The notes beneath the pieces were generated by a model, which had not been told where the DNA came from, did not search any database, and saw nothing but the letters and a program-made list of their open reading frames with translations. DNA of 64,000 nt from Hassallia sp050875635 (GTDB lineage: Bacteria; Cyanobacteriota; Cyanobacteriia; Cyanobacteriales; Nostocaceae). Of this stretch, positions 52,838 through 60,756 are shown piece by piece. The stretch's first letter is position 1. Each line of letters opens with the position of its first letter. The stretch lies in NCBI RefSeq assembly GCF_050875635.1, contig NZ_JBPAOH010000021.1, positions 11,505 to 75,504 on the forward strand. Direction: 5' to 3'. Both the position numbers and the translations under genes were made by a program.

Positions 52838-52985
52838 TTATGGTAAGTTGTCTGGATCAACACCAAGCCGATCGCAAATACGCTGCCAATTGTTCAGCGC
52901 GTTGGCGTTCTTGCTGTAACAACAATTCTGGTTGTTCAGCGCGTTGGCGTTCTTGCTGCTTCTGCTGTTCTTGTTCGATTGAGTT
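52838..52985 (-). pseudogene. Remnant of an Uma2-family gene (C-terminal coiled coil)
   Basis: Read on the minus strand this encodes the Gln/Arg-rich tail typical of Uma2 proteins (QERQRAEQ twice) and then AAYLRSAW, after which a frameshift leads to GVDPDNLP and a stop. The usual ending is an LRSLGVDPDNLP-like motif. The nuclease domain is gone, so this is a relic. The repeat QQERQRAEQ is encoded by a direct repeat of about 33 bp. Confidence 0.65.
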
Positions 52986-53302
52986 CAAAAAGAAGGGTGT
53001 GGGGGGTTGGGTGTGGGGTGTAGGGAGTTGGGAGTGGGGGCCTTACCCCGGACACTGATTTAAGACCACCAAATCTACGATTTTGCTGGGGGCTTGTACC
53101 CTTTATTGGTTCGGGTCCTGGAGTACAAAAATATAGCTTTCTTTTTTTTACCCACACCCCACACCCGAAACCTGCAACCCTGTTTTGGTCAACTGAGCTT
53201 TTCTATGCTTTCATTATATTTGTTGGCAAGACAGCAATAACACCGATAAAAATCTTAGAATTAATCAGAAAGCAATTTTATTAAAATCTGTAACAAAGAA
53301 TT
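52986..53302. other. Low-complexity intergenic region
   Basis: Contains G-rich short repeats (GTGGGGGGTTGGGTGTGGGG, 53000-53040) and the complementary CCCACACCCCACACCC near 53150-53166. No gene is seen; the promoter for the 2TM protein gene should lie at its right end. Confidence 0.5.
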
Positions 53303-53560
53303 ATGCCTCCTCGTTGGCCTCGTCAACCCGATCGCAATGACCCAGATTACCGTAAGTTAGATGACAGAATGAACTTTGCCATGCATGTGGCGATTTTTGC
53401 GCCGATAAACTCTGGTTTGTGGTTTTTTCACAACTTCAAAGCAGCGACTTGGGAGTGGCTGCCTTGGTTAACAGTCGGTTGGATAGTGGTATTGTTAGCG
53501 CATCTAATTTATATTAGTGCGATCGCCGATTACTCACAAACACCACCAAAGTCCACCTGA
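53303..53560 (+). CDS. 2TM-domain protein
   Basis: An 85-residue protein with the 2TM-domain layout: a basic N-terminus (MPPRWPRQPDRNDPDYRKLD), then two helices, FAMHVAIFAPINSGLWFF and WLPWLTVGWIVVLLAHLIYI, joined by a short loop. These small proteins are widespread in cyanobacteria, but their role is not known. ATG 53303 lacks a clear ribosome-binding site. Alone on the plus strand. Confidence 0.8.
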   Translation: MPPRWPRQPDRNDPDYRKLDDRMNFAMHVAIFAPINSGLWFFHNFKAATWEWLPWLTVGWIVVLLAHLIYISAIADYSQTPPKST

Positions 53561-53675
53561 AGACGGAATCAACAGCTAGGGCGATTGTATCTTGTGGCAG
53601 TAGAAATAAGCCGAATAATTAAGCAATAATGATAATTAGCTTGAGATTTCACGATCCTTATCTGGGGTCATTTGT

Positions 53676-53984
53676 ATGGCTAAAACTAATACCACAGAAA
53701 TACTAGAAGCCCTAGCATCTGAAATAGGCGAAAACGTATATATAGATATTGCTAAGTGGCATCTTTATTTATCAAATGCCAAACTGCACACCGTCGTTGC
53801 AGAAAAGATGTATCCTTTACTTACCTCTAAGTCCGTGGATGAAGACCAAATAATAAAAGTCTTGGAATCCATTCCCGTAAAAATTGGCGGTGGCAAACGC
53901 GAACTTCCTTTAATTGATTTATTGCCGCTACAATGCCAAGTTAATCTTGTAGATATCTTGGAAAAATATCAGACCGAATTTTAA
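53676..53984 (+). CDS. DUF3181-like conserved cyanobacterial protein
   Basis: A 102-residue soluble protein. EILEALASEIGENVYIDIAK, WHLYLSNAKLHTVVAEKMYP and the C-terminal GGGKRELPLIDLLPLQCQVN are recognised as a pattern recurring in cyanobacterial genomes; I associate it with DUF3181, with moderate certainty. Biochemical role unknown. Its ATG follows GGGGTCATTTGT, a weak ribosome-binding site. No operon partners. Confidence 0.7.
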   Translation: MAKTNTTEILEALASEIGENVYIDIAKWHLYLSNAKLHTVVAEKMYPLLTSKSVDEDQIIKVLESIPVKIGGGKRELPLIDLLPLQCQVNLVDILEKYQTEF

Positions 53985-54280
53985 TTTTCCGTTGCTTGTT
54001 GTCGGGTAATTTGCCATTCAAAATCCTCTATCAAGAAAGTTATTTACTAGTGGTGTAATGGCAACACTACATTGATACCGACACAAGTATATATACGGTT
54101 GAAAAAATTAGTCGAATTTGCTTTTGAGCAAGCATTCACTAATACAATTTTGGATTGTGAATTAGGCTTGTAGTTTGCGTCCACCACTACAAGTCATTAA
54201 ACAATTCAAATAAGCGCAAATGCGGGTTTATAATTAAACTTGCAATTAGTTGTCAAGTCAATTTCAGGAGGCTAAGAAGA

Positions 54281-54490
54281 ATGCTTTTACAAGTTAAAGA
54301 TACTGGAACTTTGGTAGAAGTTCTTAAAATTGAGGAATTAATAGACCCTAATACTGATGTTATTCACGGAAAAGACCAAGAAGGTCAAGAAGAACAAGAC
54401 CCTGAACCTATTAAAAAAGAAAACTTAGTTTTTCCATCAGGTGAAAGTATACCACGTTGTTGGGTTGATGCCAACTATCAAAAAGCATAA
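54281..54490 (+). CDS. Small acidic protein, unknown function
   Basis: A 69-residue protein: beta-like start LLQVKDTGTLVEVLKIEELI, an acidic middle (DQEGQEEQDPEP), and the end PSGESIPRCWVDANYQKA. An excellent ribosome-binding site (AGGAGG, 54266-54271) precedes ATG 54281, which argues for translation. I recognise no domain, but the layout looks like small conserved cyanobacterial hypotheticals. Confidence 0.65.
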   Translation: MLLQVKDTGTLVEVLKIEELIDPNTDVIHGKDQEGQEEQDPEPIKKENLVFPSGESIPRCWVDANYQKA

Positions 54491-54633
54491 GCTTCATAAG
54501 TGATAAAAGCAATTTTGTGTCTTGCAATTGCTTTTGGGATCGCTTTTTGTTGGTGTAGAATACGCGCAAGAGGGCACAATAATCTTAGTTGTGCCCTAGG
54601 ATATTTGCCCAGTAGTCTAGTACAGTTCGGCTT

Positions 54634-54938
54634 AAATAAACAGACCATAATTGTGGGAGAATAAATAGTAAGGTCAAAAACTGTTTTGGCTAAGTACTAA
54701 GGAATGACGTTGTGGTAAGATTAACTCCAAAAATATTAAATTTAAGCATCGCCATCACCATCAACTCCAACAGTTGATTAACAGACACAACACGCCGCAA
54801 CAGATAGCGCTACGAGCAAAAATAATTCTCATAGCATCTGATTCCTCAATTTTCTTGACTACTTTAATAAAACAATGGCTAAACCTTTTAAATGGAGAGA
54901 TAAGGGTAAGTCTTGGCTATTTAATGGTCTGTTTATTT
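54634..54938. mobile_element. Degenerate IS630-type miniature element
   Basis: Perfect inverted ends AAATAAACAGACCAT (54634-54648) and ATGGTCTGTTTATTT (54924-54938) enclose 275 bp. Inside, the plus strand reads INRHNTPQQIALRAKIILIA, similar to the N-terminal DNA-binding region of IS630-family transposases (QQIALRAKII), preceded by RLTPKILNLSIAI and interrupted by a stop. The catalytic part is absent, so it is a deletion derivative that could be mobilised only in trans. It ends 19 bp from the stop of the NACHT gene. Confidence 0.7.
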
Positions 54939-54956
54939 GCGCGCCCGCTCTACTAG

Positions 54957-57900
54957 TCATTTTTTACTCCTGACTCTCTTTATTACTTTCATAATTTTCC
55001 TTCTGAGTCTCACCATACAATCTGTTTTAGCAAAAACCCATGCAAAAGCAATTCCTAAAGCAATTCCTTCAGCAAATGCTAAAGCAATTCCTGAAGTATA
55101 TATTAAAGCAAGTTTTAAAGCAGATGTTAAAGGAAGTTTATGAGTAAGTCCTAAAGTAAGTATTTCGACAAACTGTCTTAAGAAAGCAACTAAACAAACT
55201 AAAGCAACTAAAGCATTTAAAGAAATCCACCAATCATATTGAAGAAATGTAATTGCTAATTTCATGTAAGAACGACGATGCCAAGCTTGGTAAAAAGCTG
55301 AATAAGGCATATTTTGGGCGCAATGCGAGATAACTCCGTAACGGTCATCGTTTGGTTTGGAGTCACTGCCCAAGTCAATGACAACTTTCGCCATCTGATC
55401 TGCTGACAAAATCTTTTCTAAGCTACGTAGCGCTTGATGACGGGTCATCATATTTTCATGCCAAGGCATTATATTTTCAATATTTTCAATATTTTCAATA
55501 TCTTCAGCCCTTAGTCTGTATTTATCCTCAGAGGTGGCGATTAAGTTGATCAAAGCTGCGATCGCACGCTCGTTGCCAGGATCTATTTTCCCTAAGCTAA
55601 ATGCCGCTTGCCAACGGATGCGTTCATCCTGTGAGGTGGCGATTGAGTTTACCAAAGCTGCGATCGCACGCTCGTTGCCAGGATCTATTTCCACCAACCT
55701 TCCTGCCGCCCAACTACGGGTGAATTCATGCTGTGAGGTGTCGATTAAGTTTAGCAAAGCAGCGATTACAGCATTTTCGTTGCCAGGATCTATTTGCTCT
55801 AAGCTATATGCCGCTAGCGAACAGGTGAATTCATGCTGTGAGGTGGCGATTAAGTTGACTAAAGCTTCTATCGCAGTTTCGTTGCCAACAGCTATTTCCC
55901 CTAAGCTTTCTGCCGCTTGCCTACGAGTGGATTCATCCTGAGAGTTGGCGATTAAGTTGACCAAAGCTTCTATCGCAGTTTCGTTGCCAACAGCTATTTT
56001 TCCTAAGCTAGATGCCGCTTGCCTACGAGTAGATTCATCCTGAGAGTTAGCAATTAAGTTGACCAAAGCTTCTATCGCAGTTTCGTTGCCAACAGCTATT
56101 TCCCCTAAGCTTTCTAACGCTGCCCAATAGGTGTGTTCATACTCAAAAGTAGCGATTAAGTTGACCAAAGCTGCGATCGCAGTTTCGTTGCCAACAGCTA
56201 TTTCCCCTAAGCTATATGCCGCCATACTAGAGATGGATTCATACTCTGAGCGGCTGATGAAGTTGATTAAAGCTGCGATCACACGCTCGTTGCCAGGATC
56301 TATTTTTCCTAAGCTTTCTGCCGCTTGCATACGGTTGCGGATTTCATTTTGAGAGTTGGCAATGAAGTTGATCAAAGCTGCGATCGCTCTTTTGTTGCCA
56401 ACAGCTATTTCCCCTAAGCTTTCTAACGCTAGCATCCGGGTGTAGTATTCGTCGTCTTTACCCTGAGAGGTGGTGATTAAGTTTAGCAAAGCATCGATGG
56501 CTTTTCCACGATGAATCTGTTGCAGTGCTACCCTTGCTCTATCTAGAAGCTCTCCATAATCACAACTCCACCGAACAATGTGTGCTACAACTTCATCAGT
56601 TCTGGAACATTCTCTAAATTCGGCAATTCCTGCTGCGGCTAAAAAATAAGCTTGATAATGATAAAATCCTCTGCATCCATCACGAAACTTTACTAATGCT
56701 TTTATAAACTCTTCTTTCTGCTTTCTTTTCACATCCTCTCGCCCCAGCCACAACAAAATCACCTCTTTCCATTGCGATTCAAATATTGGATATGGCTTTT
56801 CCCTTGTATGTTTATCTTTTACAGGTTTATTTTGGTGTGCGCGAGGCAAGAAAAAGTCCCAATCATTAACACTTAGCGCTGCAAAATATTCCTCAAATGT
56901 GGCGTGAAAGAAAGCATAAACCTTTTCATTTGATTGGGATTCAACGGCAATTCCTACATGATTCAACCAACCAAGTTGCTGGGCTTTGTAAAATGAAGAA
57001 TTTTCATCATCTGGTGCGCCTAATTCCTCGATAATAAAACTTTCCAGCAACCGGAATCGGGGAACACCCTCTTGAATATCCCGTAGCGCCAAACGTCCCA
57101 ATGCATTGTTTAATTTCTTTTGTTCTGTAGTGCTAATAGAAAAACAGTTTTGTTTCCATGTGTAGATTTGCTGCACAAACTGCTGATAAAGTCCCGCCTT
57201 TGTCTGTGGTAAATTTCCCTCCTCACTCTGCCAAGTGCTACATAATAGCATCAACCGTAGAGGATTTTGTACCAAGTCTCGCAAGCGTCCCCGTTCAGCT
57301 TTATCTAATTCTGCTTTCAACCGTTCCCCTTTGGATAGAAGAATCTCAGTTTCTTGAAGAAACCGAGGTTCTGAGGCAGCAAAAAAATTATCGATAAACT
57401 GATGCACTTGCTTGGGATAATCAAAGTCCAGCAAACGATAGGTTTCAAAGGTTTCTAGCGCATTGTAATCCGCTTGCCAGACATTTAGCCGACAAGTTAG
57501 CACCACCCGTGACTGGGCAATCCATCCTGTAAGTTTCTGGGCGAGTGTTTGCAATGTTTGCACACCTGATACAGCTACTTCATCCACTCCATCCAACAAC
57601 AACCAGACTCGCCCTTGCTGAATTTGTGTTGTCAATTCTGCTTCCGCTTGAATCATCTGTGTTTGTGGAACAGCATTCTTAAGCCAATTTTTGAATAAAT
57701 AACTTTGTAAATCCGTCCAAGAGCCACTTCGCCCCAGATCAGCAAGCGAAATCCAAATTGGGAAACCTAAGTTTTTCTCTAATACCCAAAAGGCGATGCA
57801 TTGCAGCAGAGTTGTTTTCCCTGCACCTGGTTCCCCAATTAAGGCGATGTACTTACCCTTAGTTTTGCCTTTCCCTTGTTCCAAGATTTGAGTCAAGAAA

Positions 57901-58247
57901 GCTTCATGCTCAAATCGCTGCTTTTTCTCATACTGCGGTTCATAGAGACGCGTTCCCGCTTCTGGGGAATATTCGCCCAGGTTGCGTTTCTCAGGTTTTG
58001 TTCGCTGCACTAGCGCCAGGGGAACATAAATCTGCTCTCTTTCTAATTTGGCAGATTCATCTGGCATTGAAGGATTGCTGGTGAGTCGCCGCCGGGGTTC
58101 CAGCAATTGGCGGCAAATTTCGTGCCAATTAATGGGAGTCGCACCAGAATTATCAGAAACACCAATGTTTTGATTATGTATGTTTACTGTGCTGTTATGA
58201 GCAACAACCCCTATTTTTTCGGCAAACTTACCAGTGTCTTCAGGCAT
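54957..58247 (-). CDS. NACHT NTPase with HEAT repeats and C-terminal membrane helices
   Basis: 1096 residues. An N-terminal short motif region (residues 10-30: EKIGVVAHNSTVNIHNQNIG) precedes a helical linker. The NACHT domain has Walker A GEPGAGKTT (138-146) and Walker B LLLDGVDE (216-223), then ARC/winged regions. About ten HEAT-type repeats of 31-34 residues (about 590-920) read like SLGEIAVGNETAIEALVNLI; adjacent units are near identical. Near the end are two or three membrane helices (WWISLNALVALVCLVAFL, LKLALIYTSGIALAFAEG) and a basic tail. NACHT-repeat proteins act as intracellular sensors, often in antiphage defence. Its partner gene ends 17 bp upstream. Confidence 0.88.
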   Translation of the reverse strand: MPEDTGKFAEKIGVVAHNSTVNIHNQNIGVSDNSGATPINWHEICRQLLEPRRRLTSNPSMPDESAKLEREQIYVPLALVQRTKPEKRNLGEYSPEAGTRLYEPQYEKKQRFEHEAFLTQILEQGKGKTKGKYIALIGEPGAGKTTLLQCIAFWVLEKNLGFPIWISLADLGRSGSWTDLQSYLFKNWLKNAVPQTQMIQAEAELTTQIQQGRVWLLLDGVDEVAVSGVQTLQTLAQKLTGWIAQSRVVLTCRLNVWQADYNALETFETYRLLDFDYPKQVHQFIDNFFAASEPRFLQETEILLSKGERLKAELDKAERGRLRDLVQNPLRLMLLCSTWQSEEGNLPQTKAGLYQQFVQQIYTWKQNCFSISTTEQKKLNNALGRLALRDIQEGVPRFRLLESFIIEELGAPDDENSSFYKAQQLGWLNHVGIAVESQSNEKVYAFFHATFEEYFAALSVNDWDFFLPRAHQNKPVKDKHTREKPYPIFESQWKEVILLWLGREDVKRKQKEEFIKALVKFRDGCRGFYHYQAYFLAAAGIAEFRECSRTDEVVAHIVRWSCDYGELLDRARVALQQIHRGKAIDALLNLITTSQGKDDEYYTRMLALESLGEIAVGNKRAIAALINFIANSQNEIRNRMQAAESLGKIDPGNERVIAALINFISRSEYESISSMAAYSLGEIAVGNETAIAALVNLIATFEYEHTYWAALESLGEIAVGNETAIEALVNLIANSQDESTRRQAASSLGKIAVGNETAIEALVNLIANSQDESTRRQAAESLGEIAVGNETAIEALVNLIATSQHEFTCSLAAYSLEQIDPGNENAVIAALLNLIDTSQHEFTRSWAAGRLVEIDPGNERAIAALVNSIATSQDERIRWQAAFSLGKIDPGNERAIAALINLIATSEDKYRLRAEDIENIENIENIMPWHENMMTRHQALRSLEKILSADQMAKVVIDLGSDSKPNDDRYGVISHCAQNMPYSAFYQAWHRRSYMKLAITFLQYDWWISLNALVALVCLVAFLRQFVEILTLGLTHKLPLTSALKLALIYTSGIALAFAEGIALGIAFAWVFAKTDCMVRLRRKIMKVIKRVRSKK

Positions 58248-58264
58248 AGTCAGTTAAACCATAA

Positions 58265-58702
58265 TCAAAATGACTGGTTTTGAATTGAACCCGTACCACC
58301 GACCACAACTTGCCCAATTTTTTCTGCTAACTTTTGCAAGTTTGGCATTGTTGGCTGTTGAGAGCTAAGTGTATTTTCTACTTCTTGGACTTGTGCAGCC
58401 AGTTTTGGATTAGCTTTCGCTGCTGCTTCTACTTGCACAACTTGTTGAGCAATTTCTGGATCTTTGTCTGCTGCTGCTTTCAGTTGCAGCACAGCTTGTC
58501 CGTAATCTAATCTCTGCTGTTCGTTACCTTCCGTCGCATTGGTTAGTAATGGTAACTTATTCTTATGACGAAGCTGTTCGATTAACTTGCGACTTTGCTG
58601 CCATGCAGCATCTCCAAGATTTTCGCCAGTTTTTTCCAGTGCTTTTGTCAAAAGTAGGGTGGCGATCGCCGTAGCTACTGCCGTTAGAGTAACTGGTTCC
58701 AT
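58265..58702 (-). CDS. Small membrane-prone partner of the NACHT protein
   Basis: 145 residues. The N-terminus (VTLTAVATAIATLLLTKALE) is a hydrophobic Ala/Thr/Leu helix, then KTGENLGDAAWQQSRKLIEQ, a central Ala/Gln/Lys helical region (about 75-115), and a C-terminal KLAEKIGQVVVGGTGSIQNQ followed by SF. The end resembles residues 7-27 of the NACHT protein encoded 17 bp downstream (KFAEKIGVV...STVNIHNQ). Similar small proteins occur before STAND/NACHT genes in cyanobacteria. It may be an effector or adaptor that meets the NACHT protein through the shared motif; this is inference. Confidence 0.7.
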   Translation of the reverse strand: MEPVTLTAVATAIATLLLTKALEKTGENLGDAAWQQSRKLIEQLRHKNKLPLLTNATEGNEQQRLDYGQAVLQLKAAADKDPEIAQQVVQVEAAAKANPKLAAQVQEVENTLSSQQPTMPNLQKLAEKIGQVVVGGTGSIQNQSF

Positions 58703-58876
58703 AAACCATCTGGTTATAGATATTTTTGTATTATATATACCGTAGCATCTACCAGTTTTTCGGGAATAAACCTAGTACCGATGCCGAGTCAGTCAAAAAT
58801 CACGCATTTAAAAGACTTATACCATAAGCTTTTGGGTGATTTTTAATGGTAGCTTTATTTCCGCCGCGTTGTACTA

Positions 58877-58914
58877 ATAGGGTGCGTTACGGCTTAAAGC
58901 CTAACGCACCCTAT
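58877..58914 (-). terminator. Strong hairpin downstream of the ABA4-like gene
   Basis: Arms ATAGGGTGCGTTA and TAACGCACCCTAT (13 bp), continuing after one bulged C as GGCTT/AAGCC. It starts 7 bp after the ABA4-like stop codon on the minus strand. No long T-run is present, but the stem is very stable. The GGTGCGTTA stem is also a common dispersed repeat. Confidence 0.7.
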
Positions 58915-58920
58915 AATAAC

Positions 58921-59394
58921 TTAAGTGCCACTTGATGATGTGGCTTTTTCTGTTATCACTGGTTCATCAGAACTACCAGAAAATCTCTTAGCAATCCAAT
59001 AAGTAAAGATGTGAGAAAGCAATCCTAAAGGACCAGCAAATAAACACAGCGCTAAAGAATGAATTGTCCAAATACCTGTTTTCTGTCCTTCCCAATATAT
59101 CCAGCGACCGATAAATAAATCCATTACCAAAAAATGAATCCAACCTGTTGCAGCCGCTTTTTCATCTGCAAAAAATCGGGCGATATCTGCTAATTGAGGA
59201 TTTGATAAAGCTTGGGCATTTTCTGGTGTAATGCTGCTAAGAAATAAGTATAAATATACTCCAGCTAACGCTACAAAGGGTAAATATGATTCCATTACCC
59301 GTTGCGTTACTTTCCAGTTTGGTAATAGAATCATCAATGCCCAAAAAGGCAAAACGAAAATATTAGCTATGTTGAAAATTTGAGAGATTGTCAT
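58921..59394 (-). CDS. ABA4-like family membrane protein (DUF4281)
   Basis: A 157-residue protein with four membrane helices: IANIFVLPFWALMILLPNWK, SYLPFVALAGVYLYLFLSSI, GWIHFLVMDLFIGRWIYWEG and LALCLFAGPLGLLSHIFTYW. The W-x-H-F-x3-D-L-F-x-G-R-W block is the signature of plant ABA4 (needed for neoxanthin formation) and its cyanobacterial homologues, whose activity is not settled. The residues before the fourth helix and the polar C-terminus (TEKATSSSGT) are usual. The window also holds crtP-crtB, but 47 kb away. STRR-like GGGAGATGA repeats lie upstream (59401-59453). Confidence 0.88.
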   Translation of the reverse strand: MTISQIFNIANIFVLPFWALMILLPNWKVTQRVMESYLPFVALAGVYLYLFLSSITPENAQALSNPQLADIARFFADEKAAATGWIHFLVMDLFIGRWIYWEGQKTGIWTIHSLALCLFAGPLGLLSHIFTYWIAKRFSGSSDEPVITEKATSSSGT

Positions 59395-59486
59395 AGTGAG
59401 TGGGGGGAGGGGGAGAGTAGGGGAGATGAGGGAGATGAGGGAGATGAGGGAGAATAACTCCTGACTGCTAACTTTTAACTCCTAAC

Positions 59487-60521
59487 TCATAAAGCTACAA
59501 GTTGGGATTCTATTTCTGAGGATTTCAAGTCGCGACCGATGAAAACTAAGCGGGTTTGTCTTGCTTCTTCAGGTTGCCAAGGGCGATCGTAAAATTGATC
59601 GAATCGGGTTCCGACGCCTTGCATGACTAAACGCATGGCTTTGTTAGGGACTGCGACAAAGCCTTTTATTCGGTATATCTCTTGCTGTTGTGCGATCGCT
59701 TGCAACTGCTGCTGTAATTTTTCTGGTTCAAAAGCGCGGTCTAAAATTACGTGAGTGGAGATAATTTCTTCATCGTGTTCGTGTTCTTCTTCGGTGTCGT
59801 GGTGACTGGGACGACTATCTAAATTATCTTCGACGGCAGCGTTTAATCCTAATAATATAGATGAATCGAGTTGAGCGCCATCGCTCTCCACAATCTTCAC
59901 TACTCTCGGCAACTCTTGTTTAATTAACTCTTCAACTTGCGCTTTTGTCTCATCATCCACCAAATCGGTTTTATTTAACACCACTAAATCAGCACAAGCA
60001 AGTTGATCCTCAAACAGTTCTTGCAACGGTGTTTCATGTTCTAAACTATCATCTGCCTGTCGTTGCGCTGCCACTGCTTCCGGGTTGCTGGCAAATGTGC
60101 CTGATGCTACTGCTGCACAATCTACTACCGTAATTACCGCATCGACTGTGGCGGCGTTGCGGATTTCTTGCCAGCGAAAAGCCTTGATTAACGGCTTTGG
60201 TAAAGCTAAACCAGAAGTTTCAATCAAAATACAATCGATGCGATCGCGTCGCTTAATTAACTGCTGCATCGTCGGGAAAAATTCTTCCTGTACAGTGCAA
60301 CATAAACAGCCGTTGGTTAATTCAAAAATATTACTGTCGCCATCTTCCGGGCAAATTTGACAGGATTTCAACAATTCGCCATCAATCCCAAGTTCGCCAA
60401 ATTCGTTAACTAAAACGGCGATGCGTCTACCTTGGTTGTTTTGTAGTAAATGGCGAATTAGGCTGGTTTTGCCACTACCTAAAAAGCCTGTAATCACGGT
60501 AACGGGGATTTTTGCTGCCAT
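59487..60521 (-). CDS. CobW/P47K-family GTP-binding metallochaperone
   Basis: A 344-residue G3E GTPase from ATG 60521 (MAAKIPVTVITGFLGSGKTS); the upstream GTG at 60557 is less likely. Motifs: P-loop GFLGSGKTS, LVNEFGELGIDG, metal-binding GCLCCTVQ (C-x-C-C), ETSGLALPKPL, and guanine-specifying VVLNKTDLV. A His/Glu-rich stretch (HHDTEEEHEHDEE, about residue 240) and the C-terminal CobW_C domain (VFIGRDLKSSE at the end) follow. Such proteins deliver zinc or cobalt to target proteins. No cobalamin or Zur genes are adjacent, so the metal cannot be named. Confidence 0.92.
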   Translation of the reverse strand: MAAKIPVTVITGFLGSGKTSLIRHLLQNNQGRRIAVLVNEFGELGIDGELLKSCQICPEDGDSNIFELTNGCLCCTVQEEFFPTMQQLIKRRDRIDCILIETSGLALPKPLIKAFRWQEIRNAATVDAVITVVDCAAVASGTFASNPEAVAAQRQADDSLEHETPLQELFEDQLACADLVVLNKTDLVDDETKAQVEELIKQELPRVVKIVESDGAQLDSSILLGLNAAVEDNLDSRPSHHDTEEEHEHDEEIISTHVILDRAFEPEKLQQQLQAIAQQQEIYRIKGFVAVPNKAMRLVMQGVGTRFDQFYDRPWQPEEARQTRLVFIGRDLKSSEIESQLVAL

Positions 60522-60756
60522 AGTTTTGCCTGATTTTCTCAGTATAGTAAGTTTCACGGATTACACATCAAAATACTGAGGTTAAGCTGGTCTTGATTAT
60601 TAGACAAGATTGCACTCATTCTCCTAATACCCCACACCCACCCCTCTACCACGGGGTAGAGGGGAGACTTTGACTCACGTCACTCGTGGGGGTGGGGTTC
60701 TTGCTTTTGATTTATGCAAGAAGTCTATTGACTTAGTTATTTTAAGCTGAAAATTT

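Noticed and set aside
52986..53166. Short frames in the G-rich region before the 2TM protein gene
   Set aside because: Low-complexity repeats without start signals or similarity.
55534..56352. Plus-strand frames opposite the HEAT repeats
   Set aside because: Shadows of the repeat region of the NACHT gene.
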